Shown here piece by piece: positions 23,722 through 33,414 of a stretch of DNA of 64,000 nt. The translations under genes were made by a program, and so were the position numbers. The DNA lies in assembly GCF_014645735.1 (NCBI RefSeq), contig NZ_BMMH01000002.1:1-64000 (forward strand). The letters run 5' to 3'. The notes under the pieces were generated by a model that saw only the letters and a program-made list of their open reading frames with translations, ran no database searches and was not told the origin of the DNA. Each line of letters begins with the position of its first letter. Positions within the stretch are counted from its first letter, which is position 1. The DNA comes from Nocardia jinanensis. GTDB taxonomy: Bacteria; Actinomycetota; Actinomycetes; Mycobacteriales; Mycobacteriaceae.

Positions 23722-26700
23722 GAACGCGCCTCGTCGGCGAGTAGGACATCGCCGGCGGAGGTATCCACATGCGCCGACCCGTTCCCCGATCCCGCCATCG
23801 GGATGCCGGCGCCGCCGCCCCCGTTCGCCCCGTGACCGTTTCCGGACGAACCGTTCCCACCGGCTTCCGGCGGCGCGGCCGGTGCGGTAGTGGTTCCCGC
23901 CGTACCGTGCCCACCCGCGGCGGGTAGCGCCGCCGCGAAACCCGCTGCCGGGTCTGTCGCCAGGATCAGTTCGGCCACCTTGGGCCCGGCTTGCTCCAGG
24001 CTGAACGCCCTCCCCATCTGCAGCGACATCAGTTCGATACCGAGCTGTTTGCTCACTCGCGAACCGAATTCGACCGCCATCAGCGAGTCCAGGCCGAGTT
24101 CGGTGACCGGGACCGTCAGGTCGATGGTGTCGGGCTGTACCCCCATCACTACGGCCAGCTGCTCGGCGAGCATCCGTGCCATGGCCTGGCCGCGTCTACC
24201 GTCCTCGAGGGCCGCGAGTTCGGCTTTCAGTGTGGCCAGCATCGAATTGTCCTGCACCGACGCCGCGACCAGTGCGGCGAGTCGCCCGGTACGTCCCATC
24301 TGCGGGAACGCCGCGGTAAGCTTCGACCAGTCGGTCGGGATGACGGCCGCCCGCGTGACCCCCAGTCGCAGTGCCTGTTCCAGGTAGAGGGTGCCGTCGG
24401 CCATATCGATCGCCCCGAACCCGGCCAGTTCCAGATACTTCGCGACCTTGTCGTCGGCGGCCATACCCCCGGCGGCGCCGGACATATGCCCCCAACCCAC
24501 ACACAGCACCCGCTCCCCGGCCCGGGACCATTCCTCGGCCAGCGCCTCCACAGCGAGATTCGCGGCGGTGTAGTTGTACTGACCGAAGATGCCGAACATG
24601 GATCCGCCGGAGGAGTACAGCACGAACATATCCGGTTCGGCCCCGGCCGCGATCACCGCGTCGTGCAGGACCCGGGCCCCGTGCACCTTGGACCGGTACA
24701 CCCGGGCCAGCTGCTCTGCGTCCATATGCTCGACCCGGTTGTCGGCGACCGCGCCGGCCGCGTGGAACACCCCGCGCAGCGGGTGCGCCGCGTCGTGCGC
24801 CCGGTTCACCACCGCCGCGACCGCCTCGGGGCCGGCGATATCGGCGCGTTCCTCGATCACCGTGACATCGGCGGCCCGCCAGGCCGCGAGCTGCTGCCGG
24901 GCGGCCGGGGTGGCCGCGCCACTGCGCCCGACCAGCACCAGCCGCCGTGCCCCCTTGGCGATGAGCCAGGTGCCTGTGGCCATCCCGAATCCGCCGAATC
25001 CGCCGGTGATCAGATAGGTACCGTCGGGGTCGATCCCGAGTTCGGGCAGCATCGGTCGGACCGGCGGCGCCTCATCGGTCATCGACAGCGCGATCCGGCC
25101 GATCTTGCCGGACCGGATGGTGTCGTCGAACGCCTTGGCCACCTCATGGGTGCCGTACAGCTCGTAGGGCAGTGGACGGTACTCACCGGACCGGAACTTC
25201 TCCACCACCCGGCGCAGCAGATCGGCCAGTTGCAGTGGCCGGACCCGGCACATGCGGTCCAGGTCCATGGAGAAATAGGAGAGGTTCTTGTCGAAATTGG
25301 CGAGCTCGAGCAGCCCGCCGGTGTAGATATCGGCCTTGCCGACCTCGATGATGCGGCCGAATTCGCGGATCGCCTTGAAGTTCTGGCGCAATGCCTCGCC
25401 GGGCGCAGAACTCAGGATGACATCCACGCCGACGCCATCGGTGAGACCCAGTACATCGTCGGCGAAATTGAGCGATCGCGAGTTCAGTGCGTGATCGGCG
25501 CCGAGCTCGAGAATATGCGCGCGTCGCTCTTCGGTGCTCGCCGTCCCGATGATCCGGGCGCCGCGTGCCTTGGCGACCTGTATCGCCGCCGACCCCACCC
25601 CACCGGCGGCACCGTGGATGAGCACGGTCTCCCCGGGTTCCAGGCGGGCCAGATCCAGTAGCGAGTATTCGGCGGTACCGAATGCGGTAGTGCTGGTGCA
25701 CACCGCGGGGTCGGTGCCCTCCGGCAACGGGATGACCGCGCCGCGCTCCACCACGTGGTAGCGCCGCATCATGCCCTTGGCGGCCAGGGCCACGATATCG
25801 CCGACCGCGAGATCGGTGACCCCCTCACCCACCCGGGTGACCGCGCCGACACCCTCCATACCCGGACTGGTGCCGAAGAAGGTTTCGGCGAGTTCGCGTT
25901 CGCCGAGGATCCCCATCACCTTCAGCGGGTCCTTGTAGTTGAGTCCGATGATCCGCAGCCCGACCTCGACCTCGCCCGGTCCGGGGTCGCGGCGCGGGGC
26001 GCGCCGCCAGGCCAGCGCGGACAGCAGTTTCGATTTCGGTATCTCCAGCGCGAAATCGGCCTCGGGGTCGGTGAGTGGTTCGGCGGTCTCCAGCGCGTCG
26101 ATCCGCTCCGGTAGTGGCTGGGTGATCCGCGGCAGCAGGCGGCCACCGTCACGCAGCAGCACTTCGTCGGAGTTGTCGTATCGGAACGCACCGGGCACGG
26201 CGAGTTCAGCGATCAGTTCGGCGACCGGCGTGGCGGGTTCGGTATCGATCAGCCGCCACCGCAGGGCCAGCTGTTCGCTGAGCAGTACGCGGCGCGCGCC
26301 GGCCAGGGCGGCCTGCCGCGAATCCGGGGCAGCGGCGGCGCCGGGCAGCGCGAAGGCTTTTTCGGTCACCAGGGTGACGTGGCAGGAACCGTCCCCGATA
26401 CCGACCATCGGGGTCTCGCTCTCCCCGGGGGCGATGAACTGGTGGGCGGCGACCGCGATACGTTTCAGCATCCACAGATCCGCGAGATCGTCCTCGATGC
26501 GGCCGGCCACGACCACGAGGTGCACCCGCGCGGTGTCCGGGTCGTCGGTGCCCGCGCGCAACATCGTGGTGAGCTCGGTTTCGAGGTCGGAGTCCGCACC
26601 CGCGGTGAGCCGGTACCGCGACCCGGGCAGGCCCGCGGCGAGATCCCGGGCCCGCTCGCTCTCACCGAGCGCGAGCACGATCGTGGTGGCGGTACCGGTA

Positions 26701-29700
26701 TCACCCAGGACCGCCGGGTCGATCGGTTCGGCAGGCTCCACCGTCTCGGAGTAGTAGAAATCCGCCATTCGCTGCAGTGGGCTGCCGCCGGGAGTGAGTG
26801 CGCCCAGTCGGACGCCCCGCAGATGCAGACACAGGGTGCCGTCGTCGGCCAGCAGCCGGACATCGGCGAGATGGGCGGCATCCGGGTCGCGCCGGGCGAC
26901 CACGGTCACCTCCGCGGGTAACGGCCGATACATCCGGACAGCCGAGACCCCGACCGGCACCACGGCACCCTCGCCGAGACTGTCCTGCGCGAACAGCAGC
27001 GCGACCGTCTGCATGGCCGCATCGACAACGGCCGGATGCGCCAGATGCCCGGAGTCGGCCGCGATACCGCCGTCGACCGTGGCCACGACCGCATCCCGCC
27101 CAGCCCGGACCGCGGTGACGCGACGGAACGCCGGACCGTACTGCAGACCGCGCGAGGCCAGTGCGGCGTAGAAGAGGCCGGGTTCGACATCTATCGCCGA
27201 CTCCGGTTCGGGAACGGTCTGCACGACTGTCTCGTAGGCACCGGTGAGCACTCGCCCGGTGGAATGCACCGTCCACACCGACCCGGTGGCGCTGCGCGAC
27301 CGGATCAGGAATCGGCCACTGGCATCCTCGATCCCGAGCTCCAGGAACGACACATCGGGCTGGGCCATCACCAGCGGCGCGACGAACCGCACATCCTCGA
27401 GCGCGACCCGCCTGTCACCCGAGCGGGTGGCGGCGGCGCTGAGCGCGGCATCGAGATAGGCCGCGCCCGGCATGATCCGCATCCCGCCCACCACGTGATC
27501 GGGTAGCCAGGGCAGCAGTTCGGTCCCGACCTGCAGCAGCCAGCCCGGCCGGCCTTCCATATCGGGGTCGCCGAGCATCGTGTAGGTGTCGGGGCTGCCC
27601 AGGCGCAACTGTTCGAACAGCGGCAGCGGGTTGTGCAGCCGGGTGTTCTGCCACGGATAGCGCGGCAGCGGTAGATGTTCGGTGGCCCGCCGATCTTCCG
27701 GGAAGACGGCGCTCGTATCGAGGACACCGGCGGCGTACAAACCCGCGATGGTCCGGCGGATACTGTCGTGATCGTCCTGTTTGCGGTTCAGCGTCGCGAC
27801 GGTGGCGCCGTTCTCCCCGGCGGCCAGCAGGATTTCGCGGATATTGCCGGACAGCACCGGATGCGGGCCGACCTCGAGGAACACCCGGTGCCCGACCGCG
27901 ACCAATCCGGCGACGGCGTCGGCGAAACGTACGGGTTGCCGGACGTTGGCGCACCAGTACTCGGCATCGAACCCGTCCTCGGCTTCCACCACCGCTTCCG
28001 CGGTCACCGTCGACACCAGTGGGATCCGCGGTGCGGCGGGCCGCAACTCGGCGAGCGCGGTGCGTAGTTCGTCCAGGATGGGATCCATGAACCGGCTGTG
28101 GTACGGGACCTCGACCCGCAGCGCCCGCGCGAAAGCGCCTTCCTCGGTGAGCTTCTCGGCGATCTCGTCGAGCCGGTCCACATCACCGGCGAGGGTGAGC
28201 GAACCCGGACTGTTCACCGCCGCGATATCCACCGCGTCGTCCGCGCCGAAGTATTCGCGCACCTTGTCCGGTCCGGCACCCACGGCCAGCATTGCGCCTC
28301 TACCGGCCGTCTTCGCTTGTAGACGCGACCGGTGGTAGGCCACCGTGACCGCTTCTTCCAGGGACAGCATGCCGGTCACATAGGCCGCCGACACCTCGCC
28401 GACGCTGTGCCCCACGATCCGCGCCGCAGTGATGCCGTACTCGGCGAGTTCGGCCACCAGGCCGACCTGCACCAGGAAGTTCGCGGGCTGGGCCACCTCG
28501 GTCGCGGTCACCCGGGACTCATCCTCCGGGCGCAGCAGTTCCTCGATGATCGACCATCCGGCCACCTGCTGGAACGCCGCGTCGACGGTGCGTGCCGTCG
28601 CGGCGAAGGCGCCCTCGGCGGCGAGCAGCTCGCGTGCCATACCCCACCACTGCGGGCCCATGCCCGAGAATACGAAGACCGGCTCGCCGACGCGCTGGGA
28701 GACAGTGCGTACGGCATCACGGCCCTCGCCACCGGCGTACTGCCGGAGCTCGTCGATCAGTGCCACACGGTCGCGCATCGGCACGCCGGTCCGGAAGGCA
28801 TGGTGGGCCAGCCGTGTCCAGGCCGCTTCGGCCAGATGATCCGGGTCGGCCCCGTCTGCGAGCAGGTCGGCGTACCGGCCCGCCATGGCCCGTACCGCCG
28901 GGGCGCTGCGCGCGGAGACCGGCAGCACCCCGAGATGTTCGCGTGCACGCGGGGCCGGCGGCCCGGCGAGCGGCTGGAATTCCTGCAGGACGGTGTGCGC
29001 GTTGGTCCCGCCGTATCCGAACCCGTTGACCGCGATACTCATCGGCCCGGCACCGGCGGGCAGCGGTTGCGCCTCGACCTGGATGTGCAGGTTGAGGTCG
29101 GCGAACGGAATGTCCGGATTGGGTTCGTGCAGCCAGCCCTGCGGCGGAATCGTGCGATGGTGCAGGGCAAGAGCTGATTTGATGACGCTGGCGATACCGG
29201 AAGCGGCCTCGGTGTGCCCCAGGGTCGCCTTGAGTGATCCCACTCCGAGTGTCTGCTGCCGTACCCCGGCCGCGCCGTAGACCGAACCCAGTGCACGTAG
29301 TTCGATCGGGTCGCCGACCGGGGTGCCGGTACCGTGCGCCTCCACATAGGTGATCTGCTCGGGCGCCAGTCCCGACCGCTCGCATACCGTGCGCGCCAGC
29401 GCCTCCTGCGAATCGGCGTTCGGCACGGTGATGGCCGCCGTGCGGCCGTCCTGATTGGAGCCGGTGGCCTTGACCACCGCGTACACCCGGTCCCCGTCGC
29501 GCAGTGCGTCGTCGAGTCTCTTGAGCACGACGATGCCGCCGCCTTCCCCGCGCCCGTACCCGTCCCCGGCGGCGTCGAAGGATTTGCAGCGCCCGTCGGT
29601 AGCGAGGAATCCGCCCTTGCACATCATGACGAAGGTTTCCGGCTGCAGCATGACGTTCACACCGCCGGCCAGTGCCGTGGTGCAGTCACCGTTCCGGATC

Positions 29701-30263
29701 GCCTGACAGGCCAGGTGGAAAGCCACCAGCGACGACGAGCACGCGGTATCGACGGTGAGCGCGGGCCCGACCAGATCGAGTGCGTAGGCGATCCGATTGG
29801 AGAGCATGGTGTAGGAGGCAGAGGCCGCGGTGTGCATATCCACATGCGCCAGCGCCGGGCCCACCACCCCGACCACCGACTGGTCGACCACGAACCCGCC
29901 GATGTACACCCCTACCGATTCACCGCCCGCGCGCCCCGCGGTCCCGGCGTCGTCGAGGGCCTCCCAGGTCACCTCGAGCAGCAGGCGTTGCTGAGGGTCG
30001 AGACCGGTGGCCTCACGCGGGGAGATTCCGAAGAAATCCGGATCGAATTCCCACGGATCGGTGGTGAGGAACGCGCCGTGTCGGGTGTAGCTGCGGCCCG
30101 GGGTGCGTTTCTCCGGGTCGTAGTAGCGGCGGTAGTCCCAGCGGTCCGGGGGTATCTCGACGACTGCATCGCGTTTGTCGACGACGAAATCCCAGAAGGA
30201 TTCCGGGGAGTCGATTCCCCCGCCGAAGCGGCAGCCGATTCCGACGATGGCAATATCCGACAT
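23718..30263 (-). CDS. type I polyketide synthase, KS-AT-DH-ER-KR-ACP
   Basis: 2181 residues from ATG 30263 (GGGAGG about 8 nt upstream; the frame is open to 30491). KS ~1-425 with DTACSSS (Cys175), EAHGTGT (His310) and GHTEAASG (His350). AT ~525-830 with GHSVGE (Ser620) and His722 in VPYHSRF. DH ~890-1160 with HVVGGMRIMP (His923) and a second Asp1081 in AHPAVVDAAM. Structural KR-like region ~1180-1400. ER ~1405-1730 with HGAAGGVGSAA. KR ~1745-1930 with TGGFGGFG and Tyr1898 (YTAAN). ACP ~2020-2090 with GLDSL (Ser2060), then a Gly-rich tail. No thioesterase. The full reductive set gives saturated, probably branched or straight long acyl chains, as in Mas/Pks2-like enzymes; the VPYHS pocket does not clearly assign malonyl or methylmalonyl use. 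Confidence 0.96.
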   Translation of the reverse strand: MSDIAIVGIGCRFGGGIDSPESFWDFVVDKRDAVVEIPPDRWDYRRYYDPEKRTPGRSYTRHGAFLTTDPWEFDPDFFGISPREATGLDPQQRLLLEVTWEALDDAGTAGRAGGESVGVYIGGFVVDQSVVGVVGPALAHVDMHTAASASYTMLSNRIAYALDLVGPALTVDTACSSSLVAFHLACQAIRNGDCTTALAGGVNVMLQPETFVMMCKGGFLATDGRCKSFDAAGDGYGRGEGGGIVVLKRLDDALRDGDRVYAVVKATGSNQDGRTAAITVPNADSQEALARTVCERSGLAPEQITYVEAHGTGTPVGDPIELRALGSVYGAAGVRQQTLGVGSLKATLGHTEAASGIASVIKSALALHHRTIPPQGWLHEPNPDIPFADLNLHIQVEAQPLPAGAGPMSIAVNGFGYGGTNAHTVLQEFQPLAGPPAPRAREHLGVLPVSARSAPAVRAMAGRYADLLADGADPDHLAEAAWTRLAHHAFRTGVPMRDRVALIDELRQYAGGEGRDAVRTVSQRVGEPVFVFSGMGPQWWGMARELLAAEGAFAATARTVDAAFQQVAGWSIIEELLRPEDESRVTATEVAQPANFLVQVGLVAELAEYGITAARIVGHSVGEVSAAYVTGMLSLEEAVTVAYHRSRLQAKTAGRGAMLAVGAGPDKVREYFGADDAVDIAAVNSPGSLTLAGDVDRLDEIAEKLTEEGAFARALRVEVPYHSRFMDPILDELRTALAELRPAAPRIPLVSTVTAEAVVEAEDGFDAEYWCANVRQPVRFADAVAGLVAVGHRVFLEVGPHPVLSGNIREILLAAGENGATVATLNRKQDDHDSIRRTIAGLYAAGVLDTSAVFPEDRRATEHLPLPRYPWQNTRLHNPLPLFEQLRLGSPDTYTMLGDPDMEGRPGWLLQVGTELLPWLPDHVVGGMRIMPGAAYLDAALSAAATRSGDRRVALEDVRFVAPLVMAQPDVSFLELGIEDASGRFLIRSRSATGSVWTVHSTGRVLTGAYETVVQTVPEPESAIDVEPGLFYAALASRGLQYGPAFRRVTAVRAGRDAVVATVDGGIAADSGHLAHPAVVDAAMQTVALLFAQDSLGEGAVVPVGVSAVRMYRPLPAEVTVVARRDPDAAHLADVRLLADDGTLCLHLRGVRLGALTPGGSPLQRMADFYYSETVEPAEPIDPAVLGDTGTATTIVLALGESERARDLAAGLPGSRYRLTAGADSDLETELTTMLRAGTDDPDTARVHLVVVAGRIEDDLADLWMLKRIAVAAHQFIAPGESETPMVGIGDGSCHVTLVTEKAFALPGAAAAPDSRQAALAGARRVLLSEQLALRWRLIDTEPATPVAELIAELAVPGAFRYDNSDEVLLRDGGRLLPRITQPLPERIDALETAEPLTDPEADFALEIPKSKLLSALAWRRAPRRDPGPGEVEVGLRIIGLNYKDPLKVMGILGERELAETFFGTSPGMEGVGAVTRVGEGVTDLAVGDIVALAAKGMMRRYHVVERGAVIPLPEGTDPAVCTSTTAFGTAEYSLLDLARLEPGETVLIHGAAGGVGSAAIQVAKARGARIIGTASTEERRAHILELGADHALNSRSLNFADDVLGLTDGVGVDVILSSAPGEALRQNFKAIREFGRIIEVGKADIYTGGLLELANFDKNLSYFSMDLDRMCRVRPLQLADLLRRVVEKFRSGEYRPLPYELYGTHEVAKAFDDTIRSGKIGRIALSMTDEAPPVRPMLPELGIDPDGTYLITGGFGGFGMATGTWLIAKGARRLVLVGRSGAATPAARQQLAAWRAADVTVIEERADIAGPEAVAAVVNRAHDAAHPLRGVFHAAGAVADNRVEHMDAEQLARVYRSKVHGARVLHDAVIAAGAEPDMFVLYSSGGSMFGIFGQYNYTAANLAVEALAEEWSRAGERVLCVGWGHMSGAAGGMAADDKVAKYLELAGFGAIDMADGTLYLEQALRLGVTRAAVIPTDWSKLTAAFPQMGRTGRLAALVAASVQDNSMLATLKAELAALEDGRRGQAMARMLAEQLAVVMGVQPDTIDLTVPVTELGLDSLMAVEFGSRVSKQLGIELMSLQMGRAFSLEQAGPKVAELILATDPAAGFAAALPAAGGHGTAGTTTAPAAPPEAGGNGSSGNGHGANGGGGAGIPMAGSGNGSAHVDTSAGDVLLADEARS

Positions 30264-30561
30264 CTGTGTGTCCTCCCGAATCCCGGGGTTGGCCGCGGTT
30301 TCCCGCCGGGAATATCTGAAAGCAGGCTTACGCGCCGCGCATACCGCCGGATTTCCTGGTTGTGTCGAAAGTCCGGCAAGCCTGCCGAGAGTTCGCAAAA
30401 TATCCGGTGCCGCTACGACATTGGGGCCGAGACTACCGAGCGATTCCCGGCTGCTGGAACGGGTCGCGGGCAACCTTCTGTCACCGCACAACCGCGCCGG
30501 TGATCAATTGTGAAATAGCCCAGGATATTCGAATTCGACCCGCGGCGACCCGGCCCACAGC

Positions 30562-31605
30562 TCATTTCCACAGTGCCGCCGCGAAAATCTGCCAGGATTC
30601 GTGCAGGTCGCGCTGCCAGTAACCCCAGGAATGCGTGCCGTCGGGTCGCAGTGTAATGGTGGCCGGAATATCGAGTTCGCGCAGTCTGTCACGCAGCCGC
30701 GCCGCGCAACCCGCCGCGACGCTTTCCAATAGTCCGCCGACGAGTATCTGGTCGATGAGTTCGGCCGGGTCGTGGCGGATACCCGGCCCGTCCATAGTGT
30801 CCAGTGGTCCCGGGGCGCCGGTCCCGGCGGACAGGAAGAGGGCGGTGCCGCGCAGGGCCTCGGCGTGCAGGAACGGGTCGTTGCCGGCCCAGGTGTGGTC
30901 CTGCGGTGGGCCCCACATGTTCTGTGGATCGCCGCCGTTGCTCCGGACGACCAGTTCCACGATGGCACGCCCCTGCGGATCGCTGGTCCGCACACAGCCA
31001 CTGTAGGAACCGAGCGCCCGGTAGCGTCCCGGGGCGGCCAGCGCCAGCTGTAATACGGAGGCCGCGCCCATCGATATCCCGGCCAGTGCGGCGGCGCCGG
31101 TCCCGTGGAAACGGCCGTCGATCAATGGCGGGAGCTCCTGAGTGAGGAAGGTGGTCCAGCGCTGGCGGCCCAGCACCGGATCGTCGGCTCGCCAGTCGGT
31201 GAAATAGCTGCCCGCGCCACCGAGGGGATTGACCACGGTGACCTGCTCGTTCCGGAAGAACTCGGTGATATCGGTGCGGTCGAACCAGTTACCGCCGTCC
31301 GCGCCCCCGGTGATCCCGTTGAGCAGATAGAGGACGGGAGCCGGGCCCGCTGAGTCGGCCGCGGGGAGCACTCGTACCGGAATCACCCGGCCCATCGCGG
31401 CGGAGTACACCGCGAGCTCGAGTTCGCGAGTGCCGTGTGGGGTGATACCGACGATCCCGGATGCCGGGGCGGCCGGAAGTCCGGGTGGATCGGCGCGCGC
31501 CGGCGCGGCTGTGCCCGGATCCGCGGCCATGGGGGCCAGGGCGAGAACGGTGGCGGTGACGAGCAGTGCCCGGCTCGTACGGCGTGGCCGGCGAGGGTAT
31601 GGCAT
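30562..31605 (-). CDS. antigen 85-like secreted esterase/mycolyltransferase
   Basis: 347 residues. The N-terminus is a Sec signal (RRPRRTSRALLVTATVLALAPM). The nucleophile elbow is GISMGAAS, followed by PQNMWGPPQDHTWAGNDPF and the catalytic-His motif HSWGYWQRDLHESW, closer to the classical Ag85 HSWxYW pattern than its paralogue at 17019. Ag85 enzymes act outside the membrane, moving mycoloyl groups from trehalose monomycolate. It reads in the same direction as the PKS and lies 298 bp upstream of it. The gap, in which no gene was seen, should hold the PKS promoter, so the two are probably separate units. Confidence 0.88.
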   Translation of the reverse strand: MPYPRRPRRTSRALLVTATVLALAPMAADPGTAAPARADPPGLPAAPASGIVGITPHGTRELELAVYSAAMGRVIPVRVLPAADSAGPAPVLYLLNGITGGADGGNWFDRTDITEFFRNEQVTVVNPLGGAGSYFTDWRADDPVLGRQRWTTFLTQELPPLIDGRFHGTGAAALAGISMGAASVLQLALAAPGRYRALGSYSGCVRTSDPQGRAIVELVVRSNGGDPQNMWGPPQDHTWAGNDPFLHAEALRGTALFLSAGTGAPGPLDTMDGPGIRHDPAELIDQILVGGLLESVAAGCAARLRDRLRELDIPATITLRPDGTHSWGYWQRDLHESWQIFAAALWK

Positions 31606-31853
31606 CGCCGGAAGCTAATCCCCGTGGTGACCGCAGCGCCGCCGAACCCGCGGATTCTGTGAAGCGGGCCAGCACGGCGCGGTAATTCCTGCCCCCGATC
31701 CCAACCCTGACCCCGGCCAGACCGCTATGGACAGATGACTGGACAGGTGTAACCATCGGTGTGCGGCCGGGAGGGCGCGGCCGTACCGACCGACGAGAGG
31801 ATCCTGCGCATGAACGACCGGAAACAGGGGAGCGGATACGGCGGTGGCCGGCG

Positions 31854-32363
31854 ATGAGCACCTTGCGTCCGTGCGAGCGCGTCGGTCTCGAGTTCATCGA
31901 CGACGCTCCGCTGAAGTTCAGTAACAGTGTCGATCTCGCGATCACCCCCGCGCAGCTGTTCGAAGTGCTGGCCGATGCCGAATCGTGGCCGCACTGGGCG
32001 ACCGTGATCACCAAGGTCACCTGGACCAGCCCCGAACCCCGCGGGGTCGGTACCACCCGGGTCGTCGATATGCGCGGCGGTATCGTCGGCGACGAGGAAT
32101 TCCTGGCCTGGGAACCGAACACCAGGATGGCGTTCCGGTTCAACAGCAGCTCTACCAGTGCGCTGGCGGCTTTCGCCGAGGATTATCGCGTCGTGGAGAC
32201 CCCACAGGGGTGCCGGCTGACCTGGACTCTCGCGCAACGACTGGCCGGTCCCGCCCGGTTCACCTCTTTCGCCGCGGCCCCGTTGATGAACCTGGCGTTC
32301 CGCCGCTTCCTGGCGAACCTGCGCCGATACACCGATCGCCGCTTCGCGACCACAGCCTCCTGA
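31854..32363 (+). CDS. SRPBCC/polyketide-cyclase-like protein
   Basis: 169 residues from ATG 31854 (the frame extends to 31761). The helix-grip fold is indicated by FSNSVDLAITPAQLFEVLADAESWPHW, the START-like VTKVTWTSPEPRGVGTTR strands and the C-terminal amphipathic helix (LMNLAFRRFLANLRRY). Such proteins bind hydrophobic ligands or lipids in a cavity; no catalytic residues are identifiable. It stands alone with a strong terminator after it. Its nearness to the lipid locus invites a lipid-binding role, but nothing shows this directly. Confidence 0.72.
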   Translation: MSTLRPCERVGLEFIDDAPLKFSNSVDLAITPAQLFEVLADAESWPHWATVITKVTWTSPEPRGVGTTRVVDMRGGIVGDEEFLAWEPNTRMAFRFNSSSTSALAAFAEDYRVVETPQGCRLTWTLAQRLAGPARFTSFAAAPLMNLAFRRFLANLRRYTDRRFATTAS

Positions 32364-32366
32364 ACG

Positions 32367-32402
32367 CTCGAGCCGCGGCCACACAGCGGGCCGCGGCTCG
32401 AG
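32367..32402. terminator. bidirectional terminator, 14-bp perfect stem
   Basis: CTCGAGCCGCGGCC and GGCCGCGGCTCGAG flank an 8-nt loop. It sits in the 44-bp gap between the convergent SRPBCC and small membrane-protein genes. Confidence 0.85.
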
Positions 32403-32407
32403 ACAGA

Positions 32408-32800
32408 TCAGCCCATCAGTAGTGAACCCGCCAGCCAGGCGGCGAGTACCAGTACCAGCCCGAGCAGCGCGCCCGGATAGAGTGCGCGCCCGCTGCGCGC
32501 GGCGTTCACGGTGGTGGCGGCACCCACCAGGAATCCGAAGCAACCGCCGAGGACGATGATCCAATTGCCGGTACTCGGATCGGTGCTGCATTCCGCGCGT
32601 CCTTCGCACACCCCGGTGGCCAGTAGGAACCACGGGGAGATCGCGACCGAGACGATCGCCAGCGCCGCGAGCAGGAACCACAACAACCCGGTGATCACCA
32701 GATCGGGCTCGCGCGGCGCCGGAATGGGTGCGCCGCGGCCGTAGGCGTGGTCGGGGATGGGGGAGACCGGATAGTGGGTGGAGGTCTGGTCAGGGAACAT
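32408..32800 (-). CDS. small membrane protein
   Basis: 130 residues. A Pro/His-rich cytoplasmic-type N-terminus (~45 residues) is followed by three hydrophobic segments (VITGLLWFLLAALAIVSVAIS, cut here as two parts: ITGLLWFLLAALAIV; IIVLGGCFGFLVGAATTV; LLGLVLVLAAWLAGSLL). A loop between the first two has two cysteines (GVCEGRAEC) that may form a disulphide outside the membrane. No family recognised. It is convergent with the SRPBCC gene and divergent from ohr. Confidence 0.65.
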   Translation of the reverse strand: MFPDQTSTHYPVSPIPDHAYGRGAPIPAPREPDLVITGLLWFLLAALAIVSVAISPWFLLATGVCEGRAECSTDPSTGNWIIVLGGCFGFLVGAATTVNAARSGRALYPGALLGLVLVLAAWLAGSLLMG

Positions 32801-32969
32801 ATGCCTCGCGATCGCTCGAGCCGATGGGGGGCCGCCGGATGATACTCACAACTTTCCCCTGTGCCGCAACTGATCCGGCACCGCGCGCGACACTACACTG
32901 CGCACAGTCCCGTGGCATTCGCTGCGGCGGTATCGACAACCGTGCGTGACACGAGCAGAGGAGACGGCG

Positions 32970-33392
32970 ATGCGTGTGCTGTACACGGCCGAGGCGCTGG
33001 CCACCGGGGACGGCCGCAACGGCCATACCCGCACCACCGACGGCCGGATCGACCTGGAACTGGCGATCCCGAAGGAAATGGGCGGCAGCGGCGGCGGGGC
33101 CAACCCCGAACAGCTCTTCGCCGCCGGGTACGCGGCCTGCTTCCATTCCGCGTTGCGTCTGGTCGGTTCCCAGGCCAAGGCGAATGTGAACGATTCGGCG
33201 GTGGGTGCGAAGGTGGGTATCGGCAGTACCGAGGGCGGCGGTTTCGGGCTGACCGTGGTCCTCGAGGTCACCCTCCCGCATCTGTCCGCCGACGAAGCGC
33301 AGGATCTGGCCGATAAGGCGCATCAGGTGTGCCCGTACAGCAATGCCACCCGCGGCAATATCGACGTCGAGGTCCGGGTCGCCCAGGACTGA
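32970..33392 (+). CDS. organic hydroperoxide resistance protein (Ohr/OsmC family)
   Basis: 140 residues from ATG 32970 (AGAGGAGA upstream; a longer frame begins at 32946). Both redox cysteines are present: Cys57 in GYAACFHSAL and Cys121 in VCPYSNATRGN, the Ohr signatures. Ohr is a cytoplasmic thiol peroxidase that reduces organic and lipid hydroperoxides using lipoylated proteins. A cognate OhrR regulator is not adjacent; the MarR gene at 37775 belongs to an MFS operon. Monocistronic. Confidence 0.94.
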   Translation: MRVLYTAEALATGDGRNGHTRTTDGRIDLELAIPKEMGGSGGGANPEQLFAAGYAACFHSALRLVGSQAKANVNDSAVGAKVGIGSTEGGGFGLTVVLEVTLPHLSADEAQDLADKAHQVCPYSNATRGNIDVEVRVAQD

Positions 33393-33414
33393 CCGTATTC
33401 GGCGCGGCCGCGCG

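Noticed and set aside
30264..30491. 76-residue N-terminal extension of the PKS
   Set aside because: ATG 30263 has a good ribosome-binding site and starts exactly at the KS domain (MSDIAIVGIG).
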